Source of the DNA: CAWAYR01 sp050250955 | GTDB taxonomy: Bacteria; Acidobacteriota; Vicinamibacteria; Vicinamibacterales; UBA2999 | Direction: 5' to 3' | Length of the DNA stretch: 64,000 bases | Assembly (NCBI GenBank): GCA_050250955.1 | Contig: JBFWNR010000002.1 | Coordinates: 434,001-498,000, forward strand | Part shown: positions 31,556-38,816 of the stretch, piece after piece | How positions within the stretch are numbered: position 1 is the stretch's first letter | Layout of the letters: the number at the start of each line of letters is the position of its first letter | Notes under the pieces: generated by a model | Seen by the model: the letters and a program-made list of their open reading frames with translations, nothing else | The model's database searches: none | What the model was told of the DNA's origin: nothing | Program-made: the position numbers and the translations under genes

Positions 31556-34500
31556 TCAATGGAAGTCGTGCGACTCGACGGCCATCGAGGCCAGCAGGCC
31601 CTCGAGCCGTTCCATCCGCTCGGCGCGGATCGAGGTGACGCCGTCCTGCACCTGCAGGATGCCCTCCACCAGCAGGAACGGCGACTCGACGACGATGGCG
31701 CGATCGCGGGCGTAGACGTCGGGGCGCACGATCACGTTGGCGATGCCGGTCTCGTCTTCGAGGGTGAGGAACACGAAGCCCTTGGCGGTGCCCGGCCGCT
31801 GCCGGGTGATGACCATGCCGGCGGTGCGGACGCGCCGGCCGTGGCGCACCTGGGGCAGGTCGATGGCGCGCAGCACGCCCTTCATCGCCAGCGCGTGCCG
31901 CCGGAACCCCATCGGGTGCGGCCCGACGGTGACGCCGGTGCCGGCGTAGTCGGCAACGAGCCGCTCCCCGGCGCTCATTTCGGGGAGCGGACTCGCAAAG
32001 CGGCTAGCGGCTGGCGGCTGGCGGCTGGTGGATTCCGCAGTCACACTGTCAGCTGAATCGTGCTCCGTGCTCTCTAGCCGCGAGCCGCGAGCCGCGAGCC
32101 CCTGATCGGGGATCAGGTCTAGCCGCGAGCCGCTAGCCGCTAGCCGCTCCCAGTCGCCCGGCCACGGCTCTTCGCTCATGTCGTCGCCAGCGAAGAGCTC
32201 ACCGGCCGGGCGCACCAAGCGCTCCACCTGCCACAACGCGCTGCGCCGGTCGTAGCCGAACGCGTTGAGGGCGCCGATCTCGGCCAGCACGGTCACCTCG
32301 TCGCGGCGCATGCCGGTGACGCGGATGAGTTCGTCGATCGAGCGGAAACGGCGGCCGGCGGCGCCGTCGGTCCAGGAATGGGAGCAGACGTTGCAAAACG
32401 CATAGCGGCTAGCGGCGACGGGGGCCCCGACGCGCGGACTCTGCGCGTTGGGGTGTCCTAGCGGCTGGCGGCTAGACCCGCCCGCCATCACACTGCTGTC
32501 GTCGGTGACCTCAATCATCGAGGGATCATCGCAACCGCACTTCGGGCACCGGGCGGAGGTGGCACTTGGACGTGCTCCCCCGAGATCCTCACGAGGACGT
32601 TGCCCTGCCCTTTCCTGCTCCCTGCCTTTCGCCGCGATGACCCGTCCGACGTCCTCGCGCAGGCCGGCGACGAAGCGCAGGCCGAGGCGGATGGTGCCGT
32701 CGACGCCCACCGTGCAGTCCCAGTCGGACGCCTGCACGTCCACCGGCGCGAAGCGCACGCCGCGGCGCTGGGCGTCCTTCACCAGCGTGGCCGGATGGTA
32801 GAAGCCCATCGGCTGGTTGTTGAGGAGCGCGGTGTAGAACGCCGCCGGGTAGTGCGCCTTGAGATACGCGCTGGCATAGGCGATGAGCGCGAAGCTGGCG
32901 GCGTGCGACTCGGGGAATCCGTAGAGCGCGAACGAGCCGATCGACAGCACGATGCGATCGGCGACCTCGCCGGTCAGTCCGCGCGCCGCCATGCCTTCGC
33001 GCAGCTGCACCTCGATCTGCTTCATTCGTTTCTCGGAGCGTTTGAAGCCCATCGCCCGGCGCAGGTCTTCGGCTTGGCCGCCGGTGAAGCCGGCCACCAC
33101 CATCGCCATGCGCAGCAGCTGCTCCTGGAACAGCGGCACGCCGAGGGTGCGCTTCAGCACCGGCTCGAGCAGCGGGTGGTCGTAGACCACCGGCGCGCGC
33201 CCGGCGCGGCGATCCAGATAGGGGTGCACCATCTGCCCGACGATCGGCCCGGGCCGGATGATCGCCACCTGCACCACCAGGTCGTAGAAGCAGGCCGGCT
33301 TCAGCCGCGGCAGGGTCGCCATCTGGGCTCTCGACTCGACCTGGAAGAGGCCGATGGTGTCGGCGGTCTGCAGCATGGCGTAGACCGCCGGATCATCGGC
33401 GGGTAAGTGCGCCAAGTCGACTCGGGGTGAATAGCCGCTAGCCGCTAGCCGCTGTGTATTGATGATCGCCAGGGCGTCCTGGAGCGCCGACATCATCCCC
33501 AGCCCCAGCAGATCGACCTTGATGAGGCCCATGTCGGCGCAGTCTTCCTTGTCCCACTGCACCACCACGCGGCCGGGCATGCTGGCGTTCTCGAGCGGCA
33601 CCACCGACGACAGCGCCCCCTGGCAGATCACCATGCCGCCGGAGTGCTGGCCGAGATGGCGCGGCAGGTCCTGCATCTGCTGCCACAGCCGGGCGAAGTG
33701 CTGCACGGTCGGGTGCCGGGCGTCGACGCCGGCCGTCTGCAGGTTGGTCGAGAGCGAGTCGTCGGCGTCGCGGAACTCGAAGTTGTGCATCACCTTGGCC
33801 AGGCGATCGATCTGCGTCGGGTCGAGGTTGAGCGCCTTGCCCACCTCGCGGGCGGCGCTCTTGCCGCGGTAGGTGATGACGTTGGCGGTCATCGCCGCGC
33901 CGTGCTGGCCGTACTTCGCGTAGACGTGCTGGATGACGCGCTCACGGCGGTCGCCGCTGGGCAGATCGAGGTCGATGTCGGGCCACTCGCCGCGCTCCTC
34001 GGAGAGGAAGCGCTCGAAGAGCAGCTCCATGCCCACCGGATCGACGGCGGTGATGCCCAGGCTGTAGCAGACGGCGCTGTTGGCCGCCGAGCCGCGGCCC
34101 TGCACCAGGATGTCGTGCTGGCGGCAGAAGTTGACGATGTCCCAGACGATCAGGAAGTAGCCGGCGAGATCGAGCTTCTCGATGAGGTCGAGCTCGCGCT
34201 GCACCTGGGCGCGGGCCCGGTCGTGATAGGGCCGATAGCGGTCGCGGGCGCCGATGTCGGCGATCTTGCGCAGGAACGACGCCTCGGTCTCGCCCGGCGG
34301 CACCGGGTAGGCCGGAAACCGGTAGCCGAGATCCTGCATGGTGAACCCGAGCCGATCGGCGAGCTCGCCCGAGGCGGCGACGGCCTGCGGCAGATCCTCG
34401 AACAGCCGGGCCATCTGCGCCGGTGACTTGAGGTAGCGCTCGGCGTTGGCCACCAGGCGCCGGCCGGCCTGGGCCAGCGTGGTGTGCTCGCGGATGCAGG

Positions 34501-35203
34501 TGAGCACGTCGTGCAGCGGCCGCTCGGCCTGACCGGCGAAGCGCACGCCGTTGGTGGCGACAATCGGCACCCGGAACGCCTCGGCCAGCGACACCAGCAT
34601 CTCGTTGTCCCAGGTCTCGTCGCGCTGCAGGTGGCGCTGCAGCTCGACGTAGACGTTGGTGCGGCCGAAGATGCCGACCAGCCGGTCGAGCAGCCCGCCG
34701 ACGCCGTGACGGTCGGACTGCAGCAGCGGCCGGCCAGCCAGGGCGATGAGCCCGCCGACGTGGCCGTCGAGGTCGTCGAGCGTGAGCGCGCCCTCGCCCT
34801 TGGGCGCGCGCAGCTTCATCGTCGTGATGAGGCGGCAGAGGTTGCGGTAGCCCTCGGGGGAGGAGACCAGGACAGATACATGAGAGCGGCTAGCGGCTAG
34901 CGGCTGGCGGCTAGGATGGACTCCCATCTGGCGGCTGGACTCGTCACGCTGTCGCACCGCATGACCCGTTCGACCGGTTGCGTGATCGACAGCCACTGAG
35001 AGCGTCAGTTCAGCGCCGATGATTGCCCTGAGGCCGGCGGCGAGGGCCGCCTTGTGGAACCGGGGGGCGCCGTAGACGCCGTCGCGATCGAGCAGCGCCA
35101 CGGCCGGATAGCCGAGCATCGCCGCCCGCTCGACGAGCGGTTCGGGCAGCGATGCGGCCCGCAGGAAGCTGAAGGCGGAGGAGGTGTGGAGTTCGACGTA
35201 CAC
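31556..35203 (-). CDS. dnaE2: Error-prone DNA polymerase III alpha subunit DnaE2 (ImuC)
   Basis: The 1215-aa protein has the PHP domain (VELHTSSAFSFLRAAS), the polymerase palm with PDIDLD near residue 408 and VDLLGLGMMSAL near 563 (the three catalytic aspartates), and a C-terminal OB fold (VRTAGMVITRQRPGTAKGF, FLTLEDETG). DnaE2 performs translesion synthesis with ImuA and ImuB after DNA damage. Typical DnaE2 is about 1030-1080 aa; the extra 140 residues are three insertions at about 71-108, 855-945 and 1015-1076, each with in-frame heptamer-repeat peptides such as SRQPLAASR. The second also has CPKC and FCNVC zinc-ribbon halves. The GTG start lies directly next to a heptamer tract, with no visible ribosome-binding site. 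Confidence 0.95.
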   Translation of the reverse strand: MYVELHTSSAFSFLRAASLPEPLVERAAMLGYPAVALLDRDGVYGAPRFHKAALAAGLRAIIGAELTLSVAVDHATGRTGHAVRQRDESSRQMGVHPSRQPLAASRSHVSVLVSSPEGYRNLCRLITTMKLRAPKGEGALTLDDLDGHVGGLIALAGRPLLQSDRHGVGGLLDRLVGIFGRTNVYVELQRHLQRDETWDNEMLVSLAEAFRVPIVATNGVRFAGQAERPLHDVLTCIREHTTLAQAGRRLVANAERYLKSPAQMARLFEDLPQAVAASGELADRLGFTMQDLGYRFPAYPVPPGETEASFLRKIADIGARDRYRPYHDRARAQVQRELDLIEKLDLAGYFLIVWDIVNFCRQHDILVQGRGSAANSAVCYSLGITAVDPVGMELLFERFLSEERGEWPDIDLDLPSGDRRERVIQHVYAKYGQHGAAMTANVITYRGKSAAREVGKALNLDPTQIDRLAKVMHNFEFRDADDSLSTNLQTAGVDARHPTVQHFARLWQQMQDLPRHLGQHSGGMVICQGALSSVVPLENASMPGRVVVQWDKEDCADMGLIKVDLLGLGMMSALQDALAIINTQRLAASGYSPRVDLAHLPADDPAVYAMLQTADTIGLFQVESRAQMATLPRLKPACFYDLVVQVAIIRPGPIVGQMVHPYLDRRAGRAPVVYDHPLLEPVLKRTLGVPLFQEQLLRMAMVVAGFTGGQAEDLRRAMGFKRSEKRMKQIEVQLREGMAARGLTGEVADRIVLSIGSFALYGFPESHAASFALIAYASAYLKAHYPAAFYTALLNNQPMGFYHPATLVKDAQRRGVRFAPVDVQASDWDCTVGVDGTIRLGLRFVAGLREDVGRVIAAKGREQERAGQRPREDLGGARPSATSARCPKCGCDDPSMIEVTDDSSVMAGGSSRQPLGHPNAQSPRVGAPVAASRYAFCNVCSHSWTDGAAGRRFRSIDELIRVTGMRRDEVTVLAEIGALNAFGYDRRSALWQVERLVRPAGELFAGDDMSEEPWPGDWERLAASGSRLDLIPDQGLAARGSRLESTEHDSADSVTAESTSRQPPAASRFASPLPEMSAGERLVADYAGTGVTVGPHPMGFRRHALAMKGVLRAIDLPQVRHGRRVRTAGMVITRQRPGTAKGFVFLTLEDETGIANVIVRPDVYARDRAIVVESPFLLVEGILQVQDGVTSIRAERMERLEGLLASMAVESHDFH
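31999..32100 (-). repeat. Heptamers plus composite element beta inside dnaE2
   Basis: Heptamers (31999-32020) lead into an 80-bp element (32021-32100) that contains TCACACTGTCAGC and ends in three GAGCCGC units. A near-identical 80-bp copy is inside imuB at 36120-36199. The minus strand is translated in frame. Confidence 0.85.
32101..32148 (-). repeat. Hairpin and heptamer tract inside dnaE2
   Basis: CCTGATC-GGG-GATCAGG (32101-32117) is followed by heptamers TAGCCGCGAGCCGCTAGCC and onward to 32148. All is translated as part of the third insertion (RLAASGSRLDLIPDQGLAARG). Confidence 0.75.
32403..32473 (-). repeat. Composite element alpha inside dnaE2
   Basis: This 71-bp element begins TAGCGGCTAGCGGCGACGGG, has an internal hairpin-prone GGCCCCGACGCGCG, and ends GGGTGTCCTAGCGGCTGGCG. 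It is shared, at the same length, with imuB (36055-36125). It encodes SRQPLGHPN and RVGAPVAASRY and splits a CxxC...CxxC zinc-ribbon-like motif. Confidence 0.85.
33432..33453 (-). repeat. TAGCCGC heptamers inside dnaE2
   Basis: Three perfect TAGCCGC units, translated on the minus strand as QRLAASGYSPR in the palm domain, form a small in-frame insertion after the ALAIINT segment. Confidence 0.75.
34886..34915 (-). repeat. Heptamer tract inside the PHP-domain coding region of dnaE2
   Basis: Four units (AGCGGCT repeats with one GGCGGCT) encode SRQPLAASRSH within the first insertion of DnaE2. Confidence 0.75.
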
Positions 35204-35233
35204 AGCGGCTAGCGGCTAGCGGCTAGCGGCTAG
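35204..35233 (-). repeat. Heptamer tract immediately upstream of dnaE2 start
   Basis: Four perfect TAGCGGC units abut the GTG start of dnaE2 and occupy the place of its ribosome-binding site and leader. Confidence 0.8.
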
Positions 35234-35260
35234 ATCCGCCTTCCGCCCGCCGTCCTTGAA

Positions 35261-35665
35261 CTATTGGCGAACGGTGTACGTGAACGAGAGCCGTTCGGAC
35301 TCGGTGGGATGTTCGAGGGTCCACACCAGTCCGTGCAGCAGATTCCCGACCTCCGCGGTCAGCTCGAACGCTCGCTCCACATCGACCGCCAGCAGACGAT
35401 GGGCGAGTTCGAGTTGCGTTTCGAGCTCGGCTTGGGACCCGAGAGCAATCGCCAGATGATTGAGGAACACCTGACGGGTGCGGCCATTGTGGCCTTCAGC
35501 GATGTTCGCGGGAATCGAAACCGATGCCCGGCGTATCTGCTGGCCGAGTCCAAATCGCTCATCGATGGGAATGGCTGCTGCCACCTGATAGCACGCCTCG
35601 GCGAGTTGCATGGCACGCTGCCACGTCATGAGGTCACGGTAAGAACGAATCTGTAGTTGAGCCAT
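35261..35665 (-). CDS. Four-helix-bundle protein (S23/bAvd-like family)
   Basis: The 134-aa protein belongs to the small four-helix-bundle family often annotated as S23 ribosomal protein: RSYRDLMTWQRAMQLAEACYQ, the conserved FGLGQQIRRASVSIPANIAEGHNG and FLNHLAIALGSQAELETQLELA. Members occur within 23S rRNA intervening sequences and as Avd, the accessory protein of diversity-generating retroelements; free-standing copies have no known function. I prefer ATG 35665 since AGGA abuts the alternative ATG 35677. The gene lies between imuB and dnaE2 in the same direction, with heptamer tracts on both sides, so it seems to have been inserted into the mutagenesis operon. Confidence 0.85.
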   Translation of the reverse strand: MAQLQIRSYRDLMTWQRAMQLAEACYQVAAAIPIDERFGLGQQIRRASVSIPANIAEGHNGRTRQVFLNHLAIALGSQAELETQLELAHRLLAVDVERAFELTAEVGNLLHGLVWTLEHPTESERLSFTYTVRQ

Positions 35666-35680
35666 GAGCGCGTGCATTCC

Positions 35681-35738
35681 TAGCCGCCAGCCGCCAGCCG
35701 CCAGCCGCCAGCCGCTAGCCGCGAGCCGCTAGCCGCTA
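35681..35738 (-). repeat. Heptamer tract including the imuB stop codon
   Basis: About eight units of TAGCCGC, CAGCCGC and GAGCCGC. The TAG stop of imuB (35738-35736) is formed by the last heptamer, so repeat length changes could shift the end of ImuB. Confidence 0.8.
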
Positions 35739-37352
35739 ATCGAACGTTCCCTCCACGAACCACTGCCCCACGTCGCGCTCGAGGTAGACGCGGCACGAGA
35801 CGCCGTCGGCGAGCACCACGTCCCATTCGTCGCGATCCCAGGCGGTGGGCGCGCGCGTGGCATCGGTGGCATCGGCGGCGACCGGCGCGTCCCACCAGTG
35901 CCCGGAGGTGCGCCAGGGGCCGGCGCAGTCGACGATGGCGCCGCCGCTCACGCCGCGGCGGTCCGGCATCAGCCGTACCGGCCGGCCGTCGTGCAGCGTG
36001 ACCCGGGCCGGGACCGGGAGGCGGAAGCGGCGGAAAGCCACCGTGCAATTTGAATAGCGGCTAGCGGCGACGGGGTCCCCGACGCGCGTCTTCGGCGTGT
36101 TGGGGTGTCCTAGCGGCTGGCGGCTGGTGGATCCCGCTGTCACACTGTCAGCGGCATCGTGTTCCGTGTTCTCGAGCCGCGAGCCGCGAGCCGCGAGCCG
36201 CTGCGCGTCGCCATGCGCGCTGAACGCGCGCATGGCGAACGCGCCGGGGCGCCAGGAATCCACCAGCGCCGGCGAGCCGACGTGCGACTCGCCCATCAGC
36301 GCGGTGAGGCGGGCGAGGAGCGTGGACACCTGCTCGGGCGACGGCTGGGCGCGCTCGATCAGCGACCACTGCACGATGCGGCCGGGCGTGGGCTCGACGC
36401 GCACCACCACGCGGTCGATGGCGGCATCGGGCGGGTGCGATTCCAGATCGAGCAGGATGAGCGTGCGCAGCGTCTTGGCATCCCGCAGCGGCGCCGGCAG
36501 CTGCAGCGTGCGCTGGTGCGCGGTCCGCGTGGTGAGGTGCAGCGTGGTCTGCAGCGCCGCGGCACCGCGGTCGGCGCGCTCGAGGCGCGCGGCCAGCGGC
36601 TCGAGCACGCGGGCGAGGACGAACGACAACGGTTCCAGCCCTTCCACCGGCCACTCGAGCGTCAGCGACGCCTCGAACGGCTCGTCGTCCGCCAGCGGCA
36701 CGAGCGGCGTCATGTCGTGGCCGATCGCGGCGTGCTGCCAGCGCGGCCCGAGCGCCCCGAGCCGCGCCGACAGCTCCGCCGCCGGCAGGGCCGCGTACTG
36801 CCCGAGGGTGCGGATGCCCCAGCGGCGCAGCACGTCGAGGGCCTGGGTGGCGCGCACCCGGGCAGCGTCGTCGGCCGTGCGGGTGCCGCGCGGCCCCTGC
36901 ACGCGGCCGCGCACCTGGCGCCGGGTCCGCGGCCCCTGGTGCGTGTCGCGTGGATGCACCCATCCCGACGGGAGGTCGTCGGCCTGGCGGGCCCCCGGCT
37001 CGACCGGCCCGGCCTGCAGCGTGTCCCATTCGGCCAGTGCCGCCACCGGCAGCGCCGCCAGCGCCTGGCGGGCGTCCTCGGCGGTCGCGGCCACGCTGAC
37101 GCCCGGCCGGCCCAGCGCCAGCAGCGCCGCCGCGGTGTGCGTGGGCGCCAGGGCGACCCGCACCGTGCCGACATCGACCAGGGCCCGGCGCAGATGGTCG
37201 GCGATGTCGCGGGCGCCGCCGAAGAGGCGGGCCACGCCGAGGAGATCGCAGAGCACGAGGCGGCCCGAGACCTCGACGCGCGGCGAGAACGACTGGGCCA
37301 CGCGGGTGAGCGTGGCCACCGGCGACGACACCGAATACAGCGCAGCGAACAT
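35736..37352 (-). CDS. imuB: ImuB, Y-family polymerase-like mutasome protein (N-terminally short)
   Basis: The 538-aa protein matches the non-catalytic Y-family polymerase ImuB: TRVAQSFSPRVEVSGRLVLCDLLGVARLFGG, the LRRWGIRTLGQYAALPAAELSARLG helix-hairpin-helix and a little-finger-like region. ImuB links ImuA and DnaE2 to the beta clamp during damage-induced mutagenesis. The usual first 80-100 residues of the palm are missing; an in-frame TAA lies 21 bases before the ATG, so no longer start exists. Residues about 379-434 are an in-frame repeat insertion (LAARGSRLENTEHD, SRQPLGHPN, PVAASRY) that is nearly the same as two insertions in DnaE2. It begins 18 nt after imuA. Confidence 0.9.
   Translation of the reverse strand: MFAALYSVSSPVATLTRVAQSFSPRVEVSGRLVLCDLLGVARLFGGARDIADHLRRALVDVGTVRVALAPTHTAAALLALGRPGVSVAATAEDARQALAALPVAALAEWDTLQAGPVEPGARQADDLPSGWVHPRDTHQGPRTRRQVRGRVQGPRGTRTADDAARVRATQALDVLRRWGIRTLGQYAALPAAELSARLGALGPRWQHAAIGHDMTPLVPLADDEPFEASLTLEWPVEGLEPLSFVLARVLEPLAARLERADRGAAALQTTLHLTTRTAHQRTLQLPAPLRDAKTLRTLILLDLESHPPDAAIDRVVVRVEPTPGRIVQWSLIERAQPSPEQVSTLLARLTALMGESHVGSPALVDSWRPGAFAMRAFSAHGDAQRLAARGSRLENTEHDAADSVTAGSTSRQPLGHPNTPKTRVGDPVAASRYSNCTVAFRRFRLPVPARVTLHDGRPVRLMPDRRGVSGGAIVDCAGPWRTSGHWWDAPVAADATDATRAPTAWDRDEWDVVLADGVSCRVYLERDVGQWFVEGTFD
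36055..36125 (-). repeat. Composite element alpha inside imuB
   Basis: This 71-bp copy has the same ends as that in dnaE2 (32403-32473), with an internal GGTCCCCGACGCGCG and TTGGGGTGTCC. It is read in the same frame in both genes. Confidence 0.85.
36120..36199 (-). repeat. Composite element beta inside imuB
   Basis: This 80-bp copy overlaps the end of element alpha and matches 32021-32100 of dnaE2 at most positions, including TCACACTGTCAGC and the terminal GAGCCGC triplet. It encodes SRLENTEHDAADSVTAG. Confidence 0.85.
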
Positions 37353-37370
37353 GGCAGCGCGCCCCGGCGG

Positions 37371-38276
37371 TTACCGTTCGGCCCAGCGCCGATCGGCACG
37401 CGGATCGGCGGCCAGCGACACCCGTCCCGCCGCCTGCCGACGCGACGACGACACCCGCACGTCGAAGCGCAGGCCGTCGAAGCGGCGGGCGCGGGCGCCC
37501 GCGCCGCGCCACACGGCGTGCGTGGCCACCGCCGCGTCGGCCATCGAGCGGCGGCCCGGCCCGGCCACGGCCGCCGGCGCGCCGCCGCCCGGCGCCTGCA
37601 GCGTCAGCGTGACGCCGCCGGCGCTGCGGGCCAGCGGCTCGGGCGCCAGCACCACGCAGGTGGTGTCGCCGCCCTCGATGACGCGCTGCAGGCGCAGCCA
37701 CGTGGTGTAGGGAATGCGGCGCAGTGCCGTCGGCGGCACGTCGGCCATGTCGATCACCACCACCGGACAGACGCCCGACTGCAGCACCAGGTTGAGGGCC
37801 TTGATGGCCCGATCGACGGTGCGCTCCACCATCGTGCCCGGCCCCTCGACCGTGCGCACGCCCGGCAGCCACACCGGATCCACGGCGCCGCCGGTCTTCG
37901 AGATGGCCTGACCGCGCACCCACAGGAGGCGATCGAGGTCGATGCCGCAGGCCGCGGCCGACTCGGGATCGAAGCGGTCGAAGGTGTCGACGAGCGCCGC
38001 GGTGTCGCCGCGCCGGGTGGCCGCCGCCAGCCACTGCCACACGACCGAGGTGCGGCCCGAGGAGGGCGGCCCGACCACTTCGGACAACTGCCCGGCCGGC
38101 ACCCCGCCCTGGAGGTAGGCGTCGAGCGGCCGGATGTCGAACGGCACCCCGGGTTCGGACGCCTCGGGCAGCCGGGACGAGGTGAGCGTGCGGTCGAGCT
38201 TGCGGGCCCGCAGCAGGGATTCGACGGCGGCACGGGCCGGGACGGGTGAGTCGACGCGGGCGGAGGCGGTGCTCAT
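37371..38276 (-). CDS. imuA: ImuA, RecA/SulA-like mutasome protein
   Basis: The 301-aa protein is RecA-like: Walker A variant GPPSSGRTS (residues 69-77), then VVWQWLAAATRRGDTAALVDTFDRFDPESA, and a Walker B-like VCPVVVIDMADV. ImuA is the regulatory partner of ImuB and DnaE2 in damage-induced mutagenesis. It is the first gene of the cassette imuA-imuB-(helix-bundle)-dnaE2. Upstream is a clear sigma70-like promoter (38309-38336) with an 11-bp-spaced direct repeat in its spacer. The C-terminal 60 residues are Arg/Ala rich and variable, as usual. Confidence 0.9.
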   Translation of the reverse strand: MSTASARVDSPVPARAAVESLLRARKLDRTLTSSRLPEASEPGVPFDIRPLDAYLQGGVPAGQLSEVVGPPSSGRTSVVWQWLAAATRRGDTAALVDTFDRFDPESAAACGIDLDRLLWVRGQAISKTGGAVDPVWLPGVRTVEGPGTMVERTVDRAIKALNLVLQSGVCPVVVIDMADVPPTALRRIPYTTWLRLQRVIEGGDTTCVVLAPEPLARSAGGVTLTLQAPGGGAPAAVAGPGRRSMADAAVATHAVWRGAGARARRFDGLRFDVRVSSSRRQAAGRVSLAADPRADRRWAER

Positions 38277-38308
38277 GATGTTTCGCCTTTTGTTTGCGTG
38301 GGAGGCAC

Positions 38309-38336
38309 ATCATAGCGAATCAAAAGCGAAAGTCAA
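38309..38336 (-). promoter_or_regulatory. imuA promoter with direct repeat, candidate damage-responsive operator
   Basis: On the minus strand TTGACT (38336-38331) and TATGAT (38314-38309) are 16 nt apart. The plus strand shows AGCGAATCAAAAGCGAA, a direct repeat of AGCGAA with an 11-nt period that covers the spacer and the -35 edge. A repressor here would block RNA polymerase. Which regulator binds is not known. Confidence 0.65.
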
Positions 38337-38393
38337 GTCCGGCGGGACCCGGGGACTAGGGGCTGGGGGCCGGGGCGTGTAGGCTGTCGCGCT

Positions 38394-38816
38394 ATGCGCA
38401 CCCGATCCGCCGCCGTTCTGCTCCTTCTCGCCGGCTTCGCTGCCGGTGCCCTCACCCAGCACACGCTCACGGCTCAGTCGGCCGCGCGCGTCTTCGAACT
38501 GCGCACCTACACCGCTCCCGAGGGCAAGCTGGGCGACCTCCACGCCCGCTTCCGCAACCACACGCTGCGCATCTTCGAGAAGCACGGCATGACCAACGTC
38601 GTCTACCTGGCGCCGATGGACGCCCCGGCGGCCGAGAACCAGCTCACCTACCTGCTGGCGCACAAGAGCCGCGAGGCGGCCAAGGCCAGCTGGACCGCGT
38701 TCCAGAACGACCCCGAGTGGAAGAAGGTGTCGTCGGAGTCGCAGGTCAACGGCCGCATCGTCGCCAAGGTGGACTCGACGTTCTACACCGCCACCGACTA
38801 CTCGCCGTTGAAATGA
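38394..38816 (+). CDS. Secreted NIPSNAP family protein
   Basis: The 140-aa protein has a signal peptide (MRTRSAAVLLLLAGFAAGALTQHTLTAQ) and the NIPSNAP alpha-beta barrel motif: VFELRTYTAPEGKLGDLHARFRN, then HGMTNVVYLAP, LTYLLAHKSREAAKASWTAFQNDPEWK. The family belongs to the dimeric alpha/beta-barrel (ABM) superfamily; its exact role is unknown. The stop overlaps the ATG of the cupin gene, so the two are an operon. Confidence 0.93.
   Translation: MRTRSAAVLLLLAGFAAGALTQHTLTAQSAARVFELRTYTAPEGKLGDLHARFRNHTLRIFEKHGMTNVVYLAPMDAPAAENQLTYLLAHKSREAAKASWTAFQNDPEWKKVSSESQVNGRIVAKVDSTFYTATDYSPLK

Noticed and set aside
32340..32640. An intein in DnaE2
   Set aside because: The insertion has no splicing motifs (no Cys/Ser block A, no HN-C end) and is too short; it consists of repeat peptides and a zinc-ribbon-like part.
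35261..35665. A diversity-generating retroelement around the Avd-like protein
   Set aside because: There is no reverse transcriptase and no template/variable repeat pair with adenine-specific changes.
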